Origin: Parachlorella kessleri
Lineage: Eukaryota > Chlorophyta > Trebouxiophyceae > Chlorellales > Chlorellaceae
Reading direction: 5' to 3'
Length of the DNA stretch: 41,905 nucleotides
Assembly: GCA_001598975.1 (NCBI GenBank)
Contig: BBXU01001904.1
Coordinates: 1 to 41,905 of the forward strand
Part shown: positions 1-11,200 of the stretch, piece after piece
How the letters are laid out: each line of letters opens with the position of its first letter
Position numbering within the stretch: position 1 is the first letter of the stretch
Notes under the pieces: model-generated
The model's database searches: none
Told to the model about the DNA's origin: nothing
What the model saw: only the letters and a program-made list of their open reading frames with translations
Program-made: the position numbers and the translations under genes

Positions 1-1504
1 TGCTATTGCTAGGTTACCGTGCCAGCTGGCAAGCTCAAGGCAGCTGAGTCTGGTGCACACATCGACAGCCAGGCCTGCAGATGATACCGTCGCGTAGTTC
101 TCTCACCTGCCTAAAGGACTGCAATGCCAATCTTCTCCCCAGCAAACCCCACCAACTCGTCCCACACAGCACTTCGTTAAGCCTGTGTAGTGCAGTTACC
201 GAAAGCCAACATGCGAGTCCCTCAGCACTGTTGCAACCAGCATAGGTACCGCGTTGGGCACCGTCCAGTGTTCTCCTCCTTGCGGCTTGGGGGACCTTCC
301 CTACGTTCACCTCTACAACCGCTTGCGCCCAGCTGCTATGCCAGCTGCCCTGCGTGCTGCACTCACTGGGACATCCTGACTGCATCCTGATGATCACCAG
401 ACTTTACCAGGGGTTTACGGATGTCTGATTATGCTTCGTTGAGGTCACCTACGTTGCGGTGGAGGCAAGGATCAAATAACCAGACAATTGATGTTTGAAG
501 TGCCGGGGGTTGAGCTTCAATCTGACTACCTATCTTTCTGATCATGACCTTTAAGCTGAGGCTTTGGGTGGTCGGCTTGTCTTTCTAGCGTTGTGATCGA
601 GGAAAGGCGGACCAGGTACGGGGCAAGGACATAACATATGTCGGAGAGAGCCTCAGACTCCTGCAGAGAGAAGGGCCGCTATTCCGTTGTCTCCCAGCTA
701 ACTCAAAGTGTGACTCCTACTGGGTCTTGCAGGGGTCGTCGGCAGTCCTAGCCAGGTCCTAGCTGACCAGCGCCCAGGACAGTGGAGACAACTCCATACC
801 TGGCCAGGTCCGACTGAGTCAGTGAATAAACATACGGTACACTGTTGGCACAAGCCTGGCAACCTGGCTGACCGCCGCAGCACTTACGATGGCTTCTTGA
901 CTGCTGTCCTATTCCGTCAAGGCGTGTATGCCCATGGTCGAAGTGTAGTGACTCTGCGTTACCAAATAGGTGTGTACATTACGCAGGTGCTGCAAGCAGC
1001 AAAGCTAATTGCCAACAAGCAGCTGGGTGTGGGCCTTGCGCGTGCTAGAAAGACGTCGAAACAGGTAGGAGAGCTTCTGTGGTAGTGTTGCCAGCCCACG
1101 CATTGCCCTTTCAACGGAGCAGTTTTATCTCAAACCCCATGATAAGGTTAAGGATGTTGGTCCTGTCAGCCACGGCGCTGCCCACATCTCTGGTCCCTAA
1201 CAGACGGCTTATGGAGCTGCCGTGCCAGGGCTATACCCTACGGTCCCAGCTTTATGCGCAGGCTCCTTACGGCACTTCTAATTTTTGGGGAAACCTGTCC
1301 CACGGCGACCTCACTATGGCACTTGTTGTGAGGGATTACGGCAAAGAAGGCTTGCAGCACTGCTTCGCGCATGCAAAAACCGTCAGAGTGCAACACGGTG
1401 CTTAGCATCAATAAAACCTGCTCTGTTTGGTTCCCTGCAGGACAAACTGCGGCACTGCAGGAGCCACGCCCAGCAGACAGCATTCTGTTCGCTTTCCCGC
1501 CGGT
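1..1504. other. Left flank, no gene recognised
   Basis: I see no recognisable coding exon, RNA gene or repeat here. Open frames in this stretch are short and do not resemble any family I know. The last 80 bases are open in the frame of the downstream mTERF-like gene. They contain CTGCAG sites that could be splice acceptors, so a 5' exon of that gene may lie here, but I cannot place one. Confidence 0.4.
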
Positions 1505-3024
1505 ATGCCCTTCCCGAGCCTGGCACGTTGCTGGCCAAGGCCCTCCGGCCTACTAAATGCGCACGACCGCAGTTCGGAGGCAGGCTTCAGCAGCAGCAGC
1601 TCCCAGCTTGCCATCAAGATCCGCCCCTGCCTGCGTTGTGGTGTTTGTCAGAGGGGCAGCAGCAACAGCAGCAGGTGCTGCTGGGGAAGGGACGGTGTTA
1701 GGCTTGGCAGGTACCAGCACCTTAGTAGTGGTAGAAGTGCAGTGGGCACAGCCTCTCTTAGTCAGCCTCACAGCGGCGCCAGCAGCAGCCCAGCCCAGCC
1801 CTGCCCGCTGCATGCCTGCCTGCTGCGGTATGGCATCACAGATCCGACAGCCTTCAGCGCCCCCAAGCACCTGGCCCTCAGCCAGGAGGAGGTCAGCAGC
1901 AATGTCAAGCCTGAGCTGGCAGCACTGGCGGCAGAGGGGCTCAGCCCCAAGCAGGTGGCCGGACTGATGGGTCATAAGACACACCCCCTTCTGTCGTGCA
2001 GCTATAAGAACACCTTCCTGCCCAACCTGCAGCTGCTGAGAAAGATTGGGGCATACACCAAGCACAAACCTTACCCAAGAACCGCACACCTCTCAGCGGC
2101 AGGAAAGGTACTGGTCAAATCACCAGGTGCTGCTGCCAGGTACCTGTCCCGCGACCCCGGCAAGGTGCAGCAGCTGCTGCAGTGGCTGGAGGGCAGCCTG
2201 GGACTTGGCCTGGAACGACGACGACTGGCAGCCTGCAGGGATCTTTGCATGGCGTTGAGTTTGTCAGCTGCCACGGCTAATGCTCTTTGCTTGTCGCTCC
2301 AGGAGCAGCAAGTGCCAGCAATGCAAGTGGCGCACATGCTGGTTGAGCAGCCGACGATATTTGGCATCAAACCTGGAGTGCTGTCTGCACGGTTAGGTGC
2401 CTTGCAGCAGCACCTGGGCCTGGATGCAGCAGCAGCCCTGCACGTCGCCATTGCATACCCCAGGTTGCTTACTAACAACTTAGTATCGACCCTGCCGCTC
2501 CTACTGCGCTTCCTGGATGGCTACATGGGGGAGAGGGGGCGGGGCGCAGGCTGGTGCGGGCACAGCCCACAACTGGTGCACTCACTGCCACATCAACAGA
2601 GCGCAGCATCAAGAGCTTGGCAGCCAGGGGGTACAGCCAGGAGCGGATCCGGGGAATGATTGGTAAGCAGCCCACCCTCCTTCACCTCAACCTGGACAGC
2701 CCCCTGCAGCAGCAGAAGCTGTGTTGGATTGAGTGGGTGTCACCCTGGACGCTGGATGATTTCCTCTACCAGCCGGCATACTTCATGGCCGCCACTCGCC
2801 GCCTGGCCGCCCGGCTGGCTCTCCTGCAGGAGTGCGGGCTGCCTCCACCGTCTACCCCCTCAGTGCTGACAACAATCAGCGACTCCCGTTTCATGGTGCT
2901 TGTCCAATCTCAAGTGGCCAGGCAGGGGCGGGAGCTGCCCTGCGCTAGCTGGGCAGAGTGGGAGGAGGCGTGGCTGGACACAATTGAGGGCAGGGAGTGG
3001 GGCTTCCCGCCGCTCAAGGACTAG
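1505..3024 (+). pseudogene. mTERF-domain protein, copy 1, frameshifted
   Basis: This is a member of the mTERF family, helical-repeat proteins that bind nucleic acid in mitochondria or chloroplasts. The chosen ATG at 1505 opens MPFPSLARCW, which aligns with the starts of copies 3 and 4. The shared block starting PCPLHACLL, the P-x-LL repeats and the line LLRFLDGYMGE are all present. Just after GYMGE, at about 2533-2540, one base is missing relative to intact copies (GAGAGG where they have GAGGAGG). The frame then runs out as a false tail to 2659. The true C-terminal part continues one frame over: GYSQERIRGM, SPWTLDDF, the WAEWEEAW tail and a stop at 3022-3024. It is either a recent pseudogene or a base-calling error in a G-rich run. 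It is the only copy on this strand, separated from the other five by the copper genes. The targeting signal is inferred only. Confidence 0.8.
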
Positions 3025-3912
3025 GGCTGGCGTTGGTCAGGCTGTTCCCGGCCTGCTGGCCTGTCATCTGTGGGGTCTTCATGTGTGTTTTGGGCCGTGG
3101 CTTCTATAGACTGTCCTTGGTTTATGTGTCGGCTGTTATGCTTTATCTAGATGGCACGGGATTAAACTGGTGGCTACGCTGTGTGCTTTTGAAGGGTAGA
3201 GCTGGCTGCTTACCTTGGTGCCCGCACCTGGGGTATATCCTTTAAAAACCACTGCCCACTTGCATTACAGCGCCCCTTTGAATGCCTACCTGACGGTGAA
3301 CCATGTCTACCTGCCAAGGGTGATGGTTGATGAATGCCTTCCTCCTGTCCTACTTGAATAGTGTGGGCTATTCTATTTATCAGCAAAATCCAAGGGTACA
3401 GGGCTGTGCGAAGTCATGTCCAATGGCTTGCTCGGTAAGACAGTATCATAGCCCGCACTGATTATGGGCATTGGGAGGCCTCCTTGCAGGTGTGGGATTC
3501 TGGGCAATCCTGTGATGTAGTTGTGGCTGCATTTTGTGCAGCATTGCCATAGATCTTGCTGCCTTGAGCTTGTCAGCTGCAGCAGTTTGTTAGCTTGTGT
3601 GCACAGTGCCGTTAGCCATTATGCCAGTTCGTAGCACTGTTGCGATATGGCCACCTCAGGAAGATACGGAGCATCACCGCATCCAGCCCTGGCACAGCGC
3701 TTCCACCCAAACCTCCCCTCTGTTCGCAATGCCTGCCACCATAACCAAATGTAGGCACCGTCGAGGTGACTTCCTCTTTGCCGCTGAGATGCCCTACTTG
3801 CCTGCTGGTATGGGGTTTCCACTGGCAGAGCCACTGAGTGCAGCGAAGCCGCCACTGGCGAAGACTGTCAACATACTGCAGTCGTCAGGGCTCGGCTGCC
3901 TTGCCAGCCTTT

Positions 3913-4105
3913 AGGGTACATCTTTTTCATGCTGGGTAACCCCTTGTCAAATCTACCATTTTCAAAGGGGTGGGTCACCCCCACCCCTTTACCTCCCCCT
4001 CTCCAGGGCAGGTTGTGGTCCCCCCCCCCCCCCCTCCCACCCGGCACCAAGGCCAGAGTTTGGTGCTCCCACCTTCTTTTGGATAAAGGGGAAAAGATGT
4101 ACCCT
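3913..4105. mobile_element. MITE-like element with 14-bp terminal inverted repeats
   Basis: The left end AGGGTACATCTTTT (3913-3926) is the exact reverse complement of the right end AAAAGATGTACCCT (4092-4105), bounding 193 non-coding bases. Inside is a second hairpin with 11-base arms (AAAGGGGTGGG at 3964-3974, CCCACCCCTTT at 3980-3990) and a C15 run. Size, perfect ends and lack of coding capacity fit a miniature inverted-repeat transposable element. I see no clear target-site duplication and no second copy in this window, so the family is unassigned. It ends about 180 bases before the start codon of the secreted copper protein. Confidence 0.55.
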
Positions 4106-4183
4106 TCGTCCTAACCGCCTGCGCCCCAGAGGGAAGCACAGCAGGCATTTCTTCCTTAATGAGTCATGGTGACTCGAAGAGGC

Positions 4184-4209
4184 GTACCAGCACCGCCGTC
4201 AGCGTGTAC
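4184..4209. promoter_or_regulatory. Paired GTAC cores, candidate copper-response elements
   Basis: GTAC occurs at 4184-4187 and 4206-4209, about 84-109 bases upstream of the start codon. A third GTAC at 4099-4102 lies inside the right end of the MITE-like element. In Chlamydomonas, the regulator CRR1 binds GTAC cores in promoters of copper-deficiency genes, including CTR genes. A role here is inferred from that and from the gene product. Confidence 0.4.
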
Positions 4210-4292
4210 TTATCGTGGGGCTCTTCAGCGGGCCTTCAAAGTCCTCGTGTCCCACTTCCTAGGCTGCAAAGTGCTCTTTACTGATGCCTACC

Positions 4293-6735
4293 ATGCGAGC
4301 CTCCCTGCTACTGGCCGCCGCTGCGGCGTTACTATGTCAGACGGCCTCCACGCAACACATGATGATGCCAGGTACCCGTTTGCATGCAGGAGTCGGACGA
4401 TAGCGAAAGGTTATGGGTTTAGCTTCGTACCCCCATGATCACTTCTGGGCGCCTGGACTTTCTCTGCGACGTTTCAACAACTCTACATACGACAAAGATT
4501 AGCTAAGCCATTCTTGCGTGTGGCGGGGCTGCAGCAGGCCATCGAGGCTAACTTGATGACAAGGTGATAAGATGAGATAAGGAGTTCCGTCCCCCCCGGC
4601 TGGTTCATATGACAGCTTTCACTTTGACCTGCTACAGGCATGGGAGGTGCAATCAAGCCTTCTCAGAGTATGGACGACCCTTGCTACACGGACCCTTCTG
4701 TTGAGGGCTGCCGCTCCTTCCGGAGGGGCCACATGGATATTGTGGCTGACCGCGACAGCCTCTGTGCGGCCATGGATTTCATGGTTGGCTGCACCCTGTC
4801 GCACGAGTGCACGGTGAGTTCTCAACATCATGCCTGTGATAACTAAGAAGATTGTCATTGAGTGTGCACACCCACTGGCAGCAATGTTGCTAATGAATCG
4901 TTGGGCGCCGAGGGTGGAGGGCAACACCGAAGGTGTCACATCTTTCGCAGTGTTACATGTTCCCTTGTGCGCAGAATGGCACCACCAATGCCAACTCTAC
5001 GTACTGCAAGCCTTGGAGCCTGGTGGGCGACCTGTGCCTTGACATGCCCGGCATGGACGGCTGCGAAGCCTGGAACGCACTGTGAGTAATGGCGCTCTAG
5101 GGTGCCGTGGGCCAGGACTGTGGTTGCGCTCCTGGCGGGCTGCCGTGCCGTTGGTGGGCGGGCTAAGAATTGCTCCTTAGGCACAGACTGACAAGCATGG
5201 AAGGGCTCGGGAGGCTTTCCAACTGCGGTGCTATTTGTATGTGCTGTGAGGAGCTCGGAATCTTGATCAGCAAATCCCCCTGGCAAGATGACGGGTGGTG
5301 CATCTCTCTCCCAGAATGCTTTTCCTGCCAAACCCCCCCTTCCCGCACCTGATACTGGTCTCGGCCAGGTTGCCATGTTCCACCACAAAGAACCTGACTT
5401 GGACGGGTACCTGGGCTGCCTTGCAGGTGTGGCAAGGGTGTGGCCAATGTGACTGTGGTGAGTCGATGCCCCCCGTCGCTCTGCTCCTTCACGCGTTGCT
5501 CTCGGTGATGTTACAGCTGCTGTTGCCACCGGAAGCACGCTTGCTATGCGGCCTGCAGTGTAATCTTCTCAGTTTTAGAGCCCGTGTTAATCCATTGCAT
5601 CTGTCACGGCACCAAGCTGGGAGGCGGAATGGGAGGGCAGGAAGCGCAGCATCGTCCAGTTCTGGGTGTTGTTGGACTGCTGGGGATGCCAAAGCTTGTC
5701 CAGATCCAAGTGGGCTCCCTCCCTCCCCTGCATGGCCTGCAATTACAATACTGCACATACAGTCGGGTGTCAATGAGTAGTCAGGCCCATCTGATTTTGC
5801 TTGCCCTCGTGTAGGTTGACATGTGCAAAGACCCCGCCCCTGTCCCAGATGTGCTGACAACCATGGATGCCAAGGACGCTGTGGTGGTGAGTTTCACGCT
5901 GACTGCGTTGTGTGTATGCTTGGGTTAGGCTCTTCCGTCTACACTGGAGAAGCAGCTTGTGGCGCTTGTTTGCGCCCTTTGTTTTCCCTCTCAACCAGAA
6001 CTCAGCCACAGCTAGCCAGAAGGGTCTGGCTTTGGCTGCCTGAGGCACACAGAGTGTCCACTGGGCTCCTTTGCACCCTGCAGATGCCGGCGTGTATGTT
6101 AAACGTCGGCCGCCGGGCTGGAAGCCATCTGCGATGCTGAGCCCAGAAAAGACTACCAGGCAACTAAAGATGGCATTTCGAAAAGCCCCACGTGTGGTAT
6201 TGCAGGCCATCTGCACTGCCGAGCCTACCCTAGATGGCTGTGCCACATGTGACTTCACCCTGCCCGGCTACTCCATCTGCAAGGACTACCTCACCACGCT
6301 GAGCCTGCTGTGTCAGGGTGCGTGCCGCTATGCTGTTGATCTCCTTGGGGGACTGCAGACTGGTCCATCTGTTCCCATAGGTAGTGGGCATGCTCCGCCA
6401 CGCTCTTCACTCTGTAAAGGCTAACCTCACCACGCTGACCATGCTCTGCCAGTGTTTGGTGTGACGCATCAACTGTGCTTGTCTGTGCCGCACCAATGGT
6501 CCAGCTCGTCTTTGTGCTCTGTACTGCACCTGTCCCAGGCTCCATGGGTTTTGCCTGGTACTGTTACGTTTCTCTAGCGAGGTGTCCAGCCATTGCACTC
6601 GAACAGCACCTATATTTGCCTTTGTTCCTGTTCCGTGCAGAAGTGCCAGAAAATGAGAACTGCTCTGGACTGCGGGACATGTGCGGTGGCGAGGGTGTGA
6701 CCCAGGCCTTTCCCGACCTCTGTACCTTCCTTTGA
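4293..6735 (+). CDS. Secreted Cys-Met copper-binding protein, CTR3-like
   Basis: Seven exons (4293-4371, 4638-4813, 4975-5081, 5427-5457, 5815-5886, 6206-6317, 6641-6735) join in frame to 223 residues. Residues 1-22 are a signal peptide (MRASLLLAAAAALLC), followed by a Met-rich HMMMP. Another in-frame ATG lies at 4284, but 4293 has the better context (TACCATG). The mature part is one Cys-Met module. C69-C84 and C106-C122 match CxxMxxMxxC-x5/6-C, as in CLDMPGMDGC. The third site, C191-C207, keeps its cysteines but has Val and Asn where the methionines should be. There is no membrane segment, and it stops where the paralogous transporter runs on to its pore. Intron phases match that transporter, with one extra intron between Leu121 and Cys122. 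Chlamydomonas has a soluble CTR3 beside CTR2, and this pair looks equivalent. The likely role is periplasmic copper binding. Its biochemical function is not established. Confidence 0.88.
6411..6456 (+). repeat. Decayed copy of exon 6 edge inside intron 6
   Basis: This intronic stretch resembles the end of exon 6 about 145 bases upstream. Both contain CCTCACCACGCTGA followed by a CTGC/CTGT-x-CAG ending. The splice donor is lost (CAGTGTTTGG in place of CAGGGTGCGT) and an in-frame TAA precedes it, so it is not a usable exon. Confidence 0.65.
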
Positions 6736-7061
6736 GCCACCGGCTATTATGCCAGCTGATGGACTTCCTTTGCGGGAGGGAGTTCGTGGCTGGACCCTTC
6801 AAGTGTCCACCTTCCCATGGGCTCCCCGCCATTCCAAGCGCGGTGCCCAGGCTAGGGCTCCCACACTGCTGTTCGCCAGCGCAACACCTGGTAGTTGGAC
6901 GGCTGTGGCGTTGGAGTGGGCTGGCATGGATATGGTATTGCCTTGAGGTAGATTCTGATATGCTGCTTGTGTTTAGGATGGCCAGTTGGCATGCAGATGG
7001 CGTGGGCTTGCTTCTTTCTTACACCTTCATGGTATCCACCTAAACCTCAATGTCTTGAACT

Positions 7062-7121
7062 GTGCTGCCTGGCAATTCGTGGACCTACTAGGTGCTGCCT
7101 GGCAATTCGTGGACCTACTAG
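7062..7121. repeat. 30-bp perfect tandem duplication
   Basis: The unit starting GTGCTGCCTGGCAATTCG (7062-7091) is repeated exactly at 7092-7121. It lies in the non-coding convergent region. Confidence 0.95.
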
Positions 7122-7767
7122 GAGCAAGGATATTTCTGTGCACTGGTTGATCCGCCATGAGCGGTGGTTGACCACCGATCATGTGTGGGTCTTTATCATC
7201 CTCCTGCTGGATTGTACCTGGCAAGCTACTGCTTGTGGGTTGCAGGCTATTTATGTAGGCCGGTGGCGCTCCTTCTCATTTTGTATTGTGAGGTATTGCT
7301 TGCATTTGATTCAGTTGCCTATACTGATGTCATTGCAATACATGTCCTTGTCCTTGGGCTGGAATGTCAGGCATAAGAATTGTCGTTGAACCCTAGAGTG
7401 TTCACCCTTTGCTATGTGTTGGCTGACATATTTGTCCTTCCCACACATGCAGCCTTGCTGCAGCTGGTACACAGTGGCTCGGTTGTAGCATATGCGTGTG
7501 GGGCAAAGGCTTGCATCGGCCGAGGTGACAGCATGATTTGGTCATATAAGAGCCACAATTGTGCAATCGTTACATGATTGCCAGGTTGAGGTGGCAGCAC
7601 GAAAGAGGCTCCCAGACAAGGCAACAAATTCTGAACTCTCTCAAAACTGTCAACGCTGTGGGCCAGCAGACACACTATGGGAATAGTCGGCACCGCATAA
7701 TTATGCATGGCTTCAACAGTTGAGGAGTGAGGAGACACACGAAGAGCAACTCGGAGAAAGAACAAGT

Positions 7768-7772
7768 TTACA
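7768..7772 (-). terminator. Candidate polyadenylation signal TGTAA for the transporter
   Basis: TGTAA is the usual polyadenylation signal of chlorophycean algae. On the - strand this copy lies about 470 bases after the transporter stop codon. A second TGTAA lies at 7570-7574, and the choice between them is not decided by sequence. Confidence 0.35.
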
Positions 7773-8239
7773 AGCCTGTGCACAACCCTGCATTGGCAGT
7801 GTTTAGCCACAGACTAATGAACTAATGCACTAACTACTACCGGACTGAAGGATTACCTCCAACCAAGACTAGCTTCGGCCCTGAAAATGATAGCCTCATG
7901 TTTATGATTGTCAGTGATGTGGTGTGGCAAAGGGCGCACATAGTTAGCACAGCTACCATCACTACTACCAGCCTGCGACTCCACACACGCTGCCACCCAG
8001 ACAAGCCTGTGTGCTGCTAACTAGGGGCATGGCTGCGCACTGCGGAATGCCCCTGTCGCTCAGGCCCTGCCAAGCCGAGCTGGCAATTCCAGCCTATAAG
8101 CCAAGAAATACTCCCCCAACAGCAGGCATAATTCTACTAGGTGTTGCCATGACAGGCTGCCACATGACTAAAGAAATGGGGCTGTACGCAACTGCCCCCC
8201 CCCCAACCACGTCCACTACCAGCCCACTAGGTAGTACTC

Positions 8240-11200
8240 CTACACGTGCTTGCCCCCGCAGCAGCCGCCATTCTCCACGTATTGCCTCTCCACGTCTGCT
8301 GCCAGCAGGGCCTCCTCGCTGCCGCTCCTGGCAGGCTGCTCGCCAGCGTGGCCAAAGAGCAGCGCCCCCACGCCAAAGCCCACGCAGGCTGCAAAAACAC
8401 AATGCAGCAGCACAGTGGGTGAGATCTGGGCATGTGGAGAGCCGAGGCAGTGGCTAAACTGGCAATTAGTCAGCAGAACATCCGCAGCACAAAGCAGTGA
8501 CAGTGGCAACAGTAGGTGGACCTGAGCACGCTGAGGCAGATTATCTAAACCTCCCAGCAGCAGACACGCAGTACATCCCGGCCCGAACAAAACCATTATG
8601 GCATGCAGCGGCGGCTACTGTCGCCACCAATAAGCGCAAGTCTGGCACAATCCTGCACTCAGTAGCAAGAAGCACGCCTCCCATATACTTGCAAAGATGT
8701 CCTTGGTAAATGACCACCCATTACTCACTGAACACGATGAGGGCCACATTGAACGTCATCACAATCAACATCAACATATAGTCCAGGAACACGATTGCTG
8801 TTGTGAAGAGGCTGCGGACGCAGTTGCGGTAGAACTGCAGGGAGAGGGATTTAAAACATGCTGTCAGTTATCAAATAGGGACGGGCGTCAAGGCGCAAGG
8901 GACCGCGAGGGCTTAATGGCGTTGGGAAAAAAAACTTTTTCCCCTACATACCCTGCGTAGGGTGCTGCCTACACACGCGGGGGCCGCCTTGCATTCCACA
9001 ACGCCAGTTCTTAAAAGCTGCAGCCAAGGGATGGCCAACCACCGAACTCTGAAAGCACCGCACCTGCTGCCTCGTCATCAGCGGCCGGCCTCCTAGCGCC
9101 CGCCGCTGCCACCGCTGCAGCCTCCCCGCCACGCCCTGCGGTTGCTGCCCCCCTGCGTGCGGCCCCGCCCCATACAGCTCTCCGCTGCTGCCGTGGCTGC
9201 TGCCCTTGCCGCGCAGGCTGCCGGCGGAGCCGTTGCCGGCTGCCGCACCGGCGAAGCCGGCGCCTGCGGCGGCGGCGGCGCCGCCGCCGCAGCAGGTGCC
9301 TGCGGTGATGTCAACGGCGGCTGCGGGGCCGCTGGAGAAGACGGCCTCGGCGTCTGCGGGGCCGCCGGCGAGCGCGGTGATGCCGCCGCTGCAGCAGGCG
9401 CCGGCGCGCTGCCGCGCCCAGCGGGCCTCAATAAGAAGGCGCCAGGTCTTCAATGCCTGCGGGACAGTATTGACCTTGCGCTCAATTGGGCTTGCTCATC
9501 CGCAAGAAGTGCTCATGCGCTTGAAGCACCTCGGTTGGTGCCCTCCTCCCCCACCGCCTCACGGGATTTAGTGGCATCTGGTTGCACAGTCCCAGGTCAC
9601 TGCAGCCTGTGAAATCAAAGCAGGCAGAGCAGGACCAGTCGCCAGCCAATGACTGACCTGGACAAAAATGGCGGCAAAGAAGCAGGCAAACCAGGCGCCG
9701 ACCATGGCCCCCTTGGTCCGGGGGATCCAGTGCAGGGTGAGGATGATCTCTGACCAGGCTTGGTGCAGATACATCTTCATGGGAGGTATGGACGCACTGC
9801 CTGCAGAGACACCCAACCCACGTAGGCCAAGTATGCACCTCCTCTAGGGCAGCACGTGTCACATAGCGTGTGGTGGAGATGACTCGCCATGAGCCATTGG
9901 CCTGATTTAACCTTCATATACTGTTTGGAACCATGCCACTACATTCTTGAGATCACAGGAGTCCACTTTTCCAGATGCATATGACTAAGCATCACGCCTG
10001 CTACGACTCACCTGATGCGTCTGCCTGCCCCTCCAGGGTGCACACCGAGGGGAAGCCCATCTCAACGTCACCGCTGCACATGGCCTGGTAGTCGGCACAG
10101 CCGGACATCTCTGGCATGCCTGCAGGTGCCAGGATAGCATGCCGTTAGGTCAGACGGCTTTTTCATCAAAATCACATCGCCGACGTGAGGGTTATAGTGG
10201 CAGCCCCGCCTCAAACTCATGCTACAACTCGAACTGCCTGCCTAGTAGCAGCCTGTTATAGATTGCACTTCTAGGTGTGACAAGAATGTGACTGACCCGC
10301 AAGGGGGACGGAAAGCTGTAAGACTAGACTAGACTACAACTCGTACTACGTCAGACTGCCCTGCCAGGGGAGGCTGGCGAGTCGCACCACCAATGTAACG
10401 CTATACAGGTGGCGCTGCCTTCAGCTCATGCTACTTGGGGCAACCAGGCTATCAAAGAACAACCCCCCGACCCCAGCCTTTGGAAGTATGCAATGTGGTG
10501 CGCAATGCCAAACCAGCTCGTGTCTAATCACTAGTCGCCACCTGTATGACTCACCCAGGCAAAGCTTGGCGATGGTGGCCAGAGGGTCGGTGCATGTGGT
10601 CCAGCTGGTGCCGGTGCACTCGTCACAGCCGTCCATACCCATGCTGGCGCACATGTCCTGTGGGAAGAGGCAAACAGCACTGCCAGGATAAGTTTGTGCT
10701 ACATTAAAAGGTCTCGGCTAAAAGCCAAACACCTGGCTTATATTCAGGTCAAATCACTGCAACACAGTAGACCCTACCATGCACGCCACCTGGTGCCCAA
10801 GGTACACACCTGAGCAAAACTGTGAAGGTCACACATTGTAAGGTAGCACCACTGCCAAGCGTGCCCGCATCTTTGCTATACCTGGATCTGGGTACGAGCG
10901 TTGAAGGTGGTCAGCACCTTGGGCACGGGGCCGGGGCTCTTGCACTGGGCCACCTGGAGAGCACGACATGGACGACATGGTACAGCTCAGCATATAGACA
11001 CCAGGACATCTGCCAGGGCGGCCAGCACCTTGGCCACAGCAGGGCGGCTCTTCACTGGGAGCACATGCACGCATGCCATAACGCAGCATCGCAGAGCGAA
11101 GCACATAAACATGGTGCGTGTATGCATGTGTTCGGGTGGCAAAAAGTAGGCCTGCCGCACAACGCTGCCAACACTATTCCACAGCACATTATGCATGACA

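Larger units (their letters stand above)
3025..4283. other. Intergenic, mTERF copy 1 to secreted copper protein
   Basis: This holds the 3' flank of mTERF copy 1 and the promoter of the next + strand gene. No coding exon is recognised. It contains a small inverted-repeat element (3913-4105) with an internal 11-base hairpin (3964-3990) and a run of fifteen C (4020-4034). Confidence 0.5.
6736..8239. other. Convergent intergenic region between the two copper genes
   Basis: This is the shared 3' flank of the secreted copper protein (from the left) and the transporter (from the right). I see no coding exon. It holds a 30-base tandem duplication at 7062-7121 and a TGTAA on the - strand at 7768-7772. 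Confidence 0.5.

Noticed and set aside
1553..2089. Minus-strand open frame of 178 codons across mTERF copy 1
   Set aside because: It is antisense to the conserved mTERF frame. The same antisense opening recurs in the other copies because of base composition, with no known domain.
1505..3024. Programmed frameshift as an explanation for mTERF copies 1 and 2
   Set aside because: The missing bases lie at different places in the two copies, and copies 4, 5 and 6 need no shift. Ordinary mutation or sequence error is simpler.
5163..5538. Minus-strand frames inside the secreted copper gene
   Set aside because: They cross clear introns and the 31-base exon of the + strand gene, whose exon model closes in frame.
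9064..9612. Long Ala/Gly/Pro-rich open frames on the + strand and other frames at 9.1-9.6 kb
   Set aside because: They are shadows of the GC-rich exon 14 of the copper transporter, which has the fitting splice sites and the in-frame link to both membrane segments.
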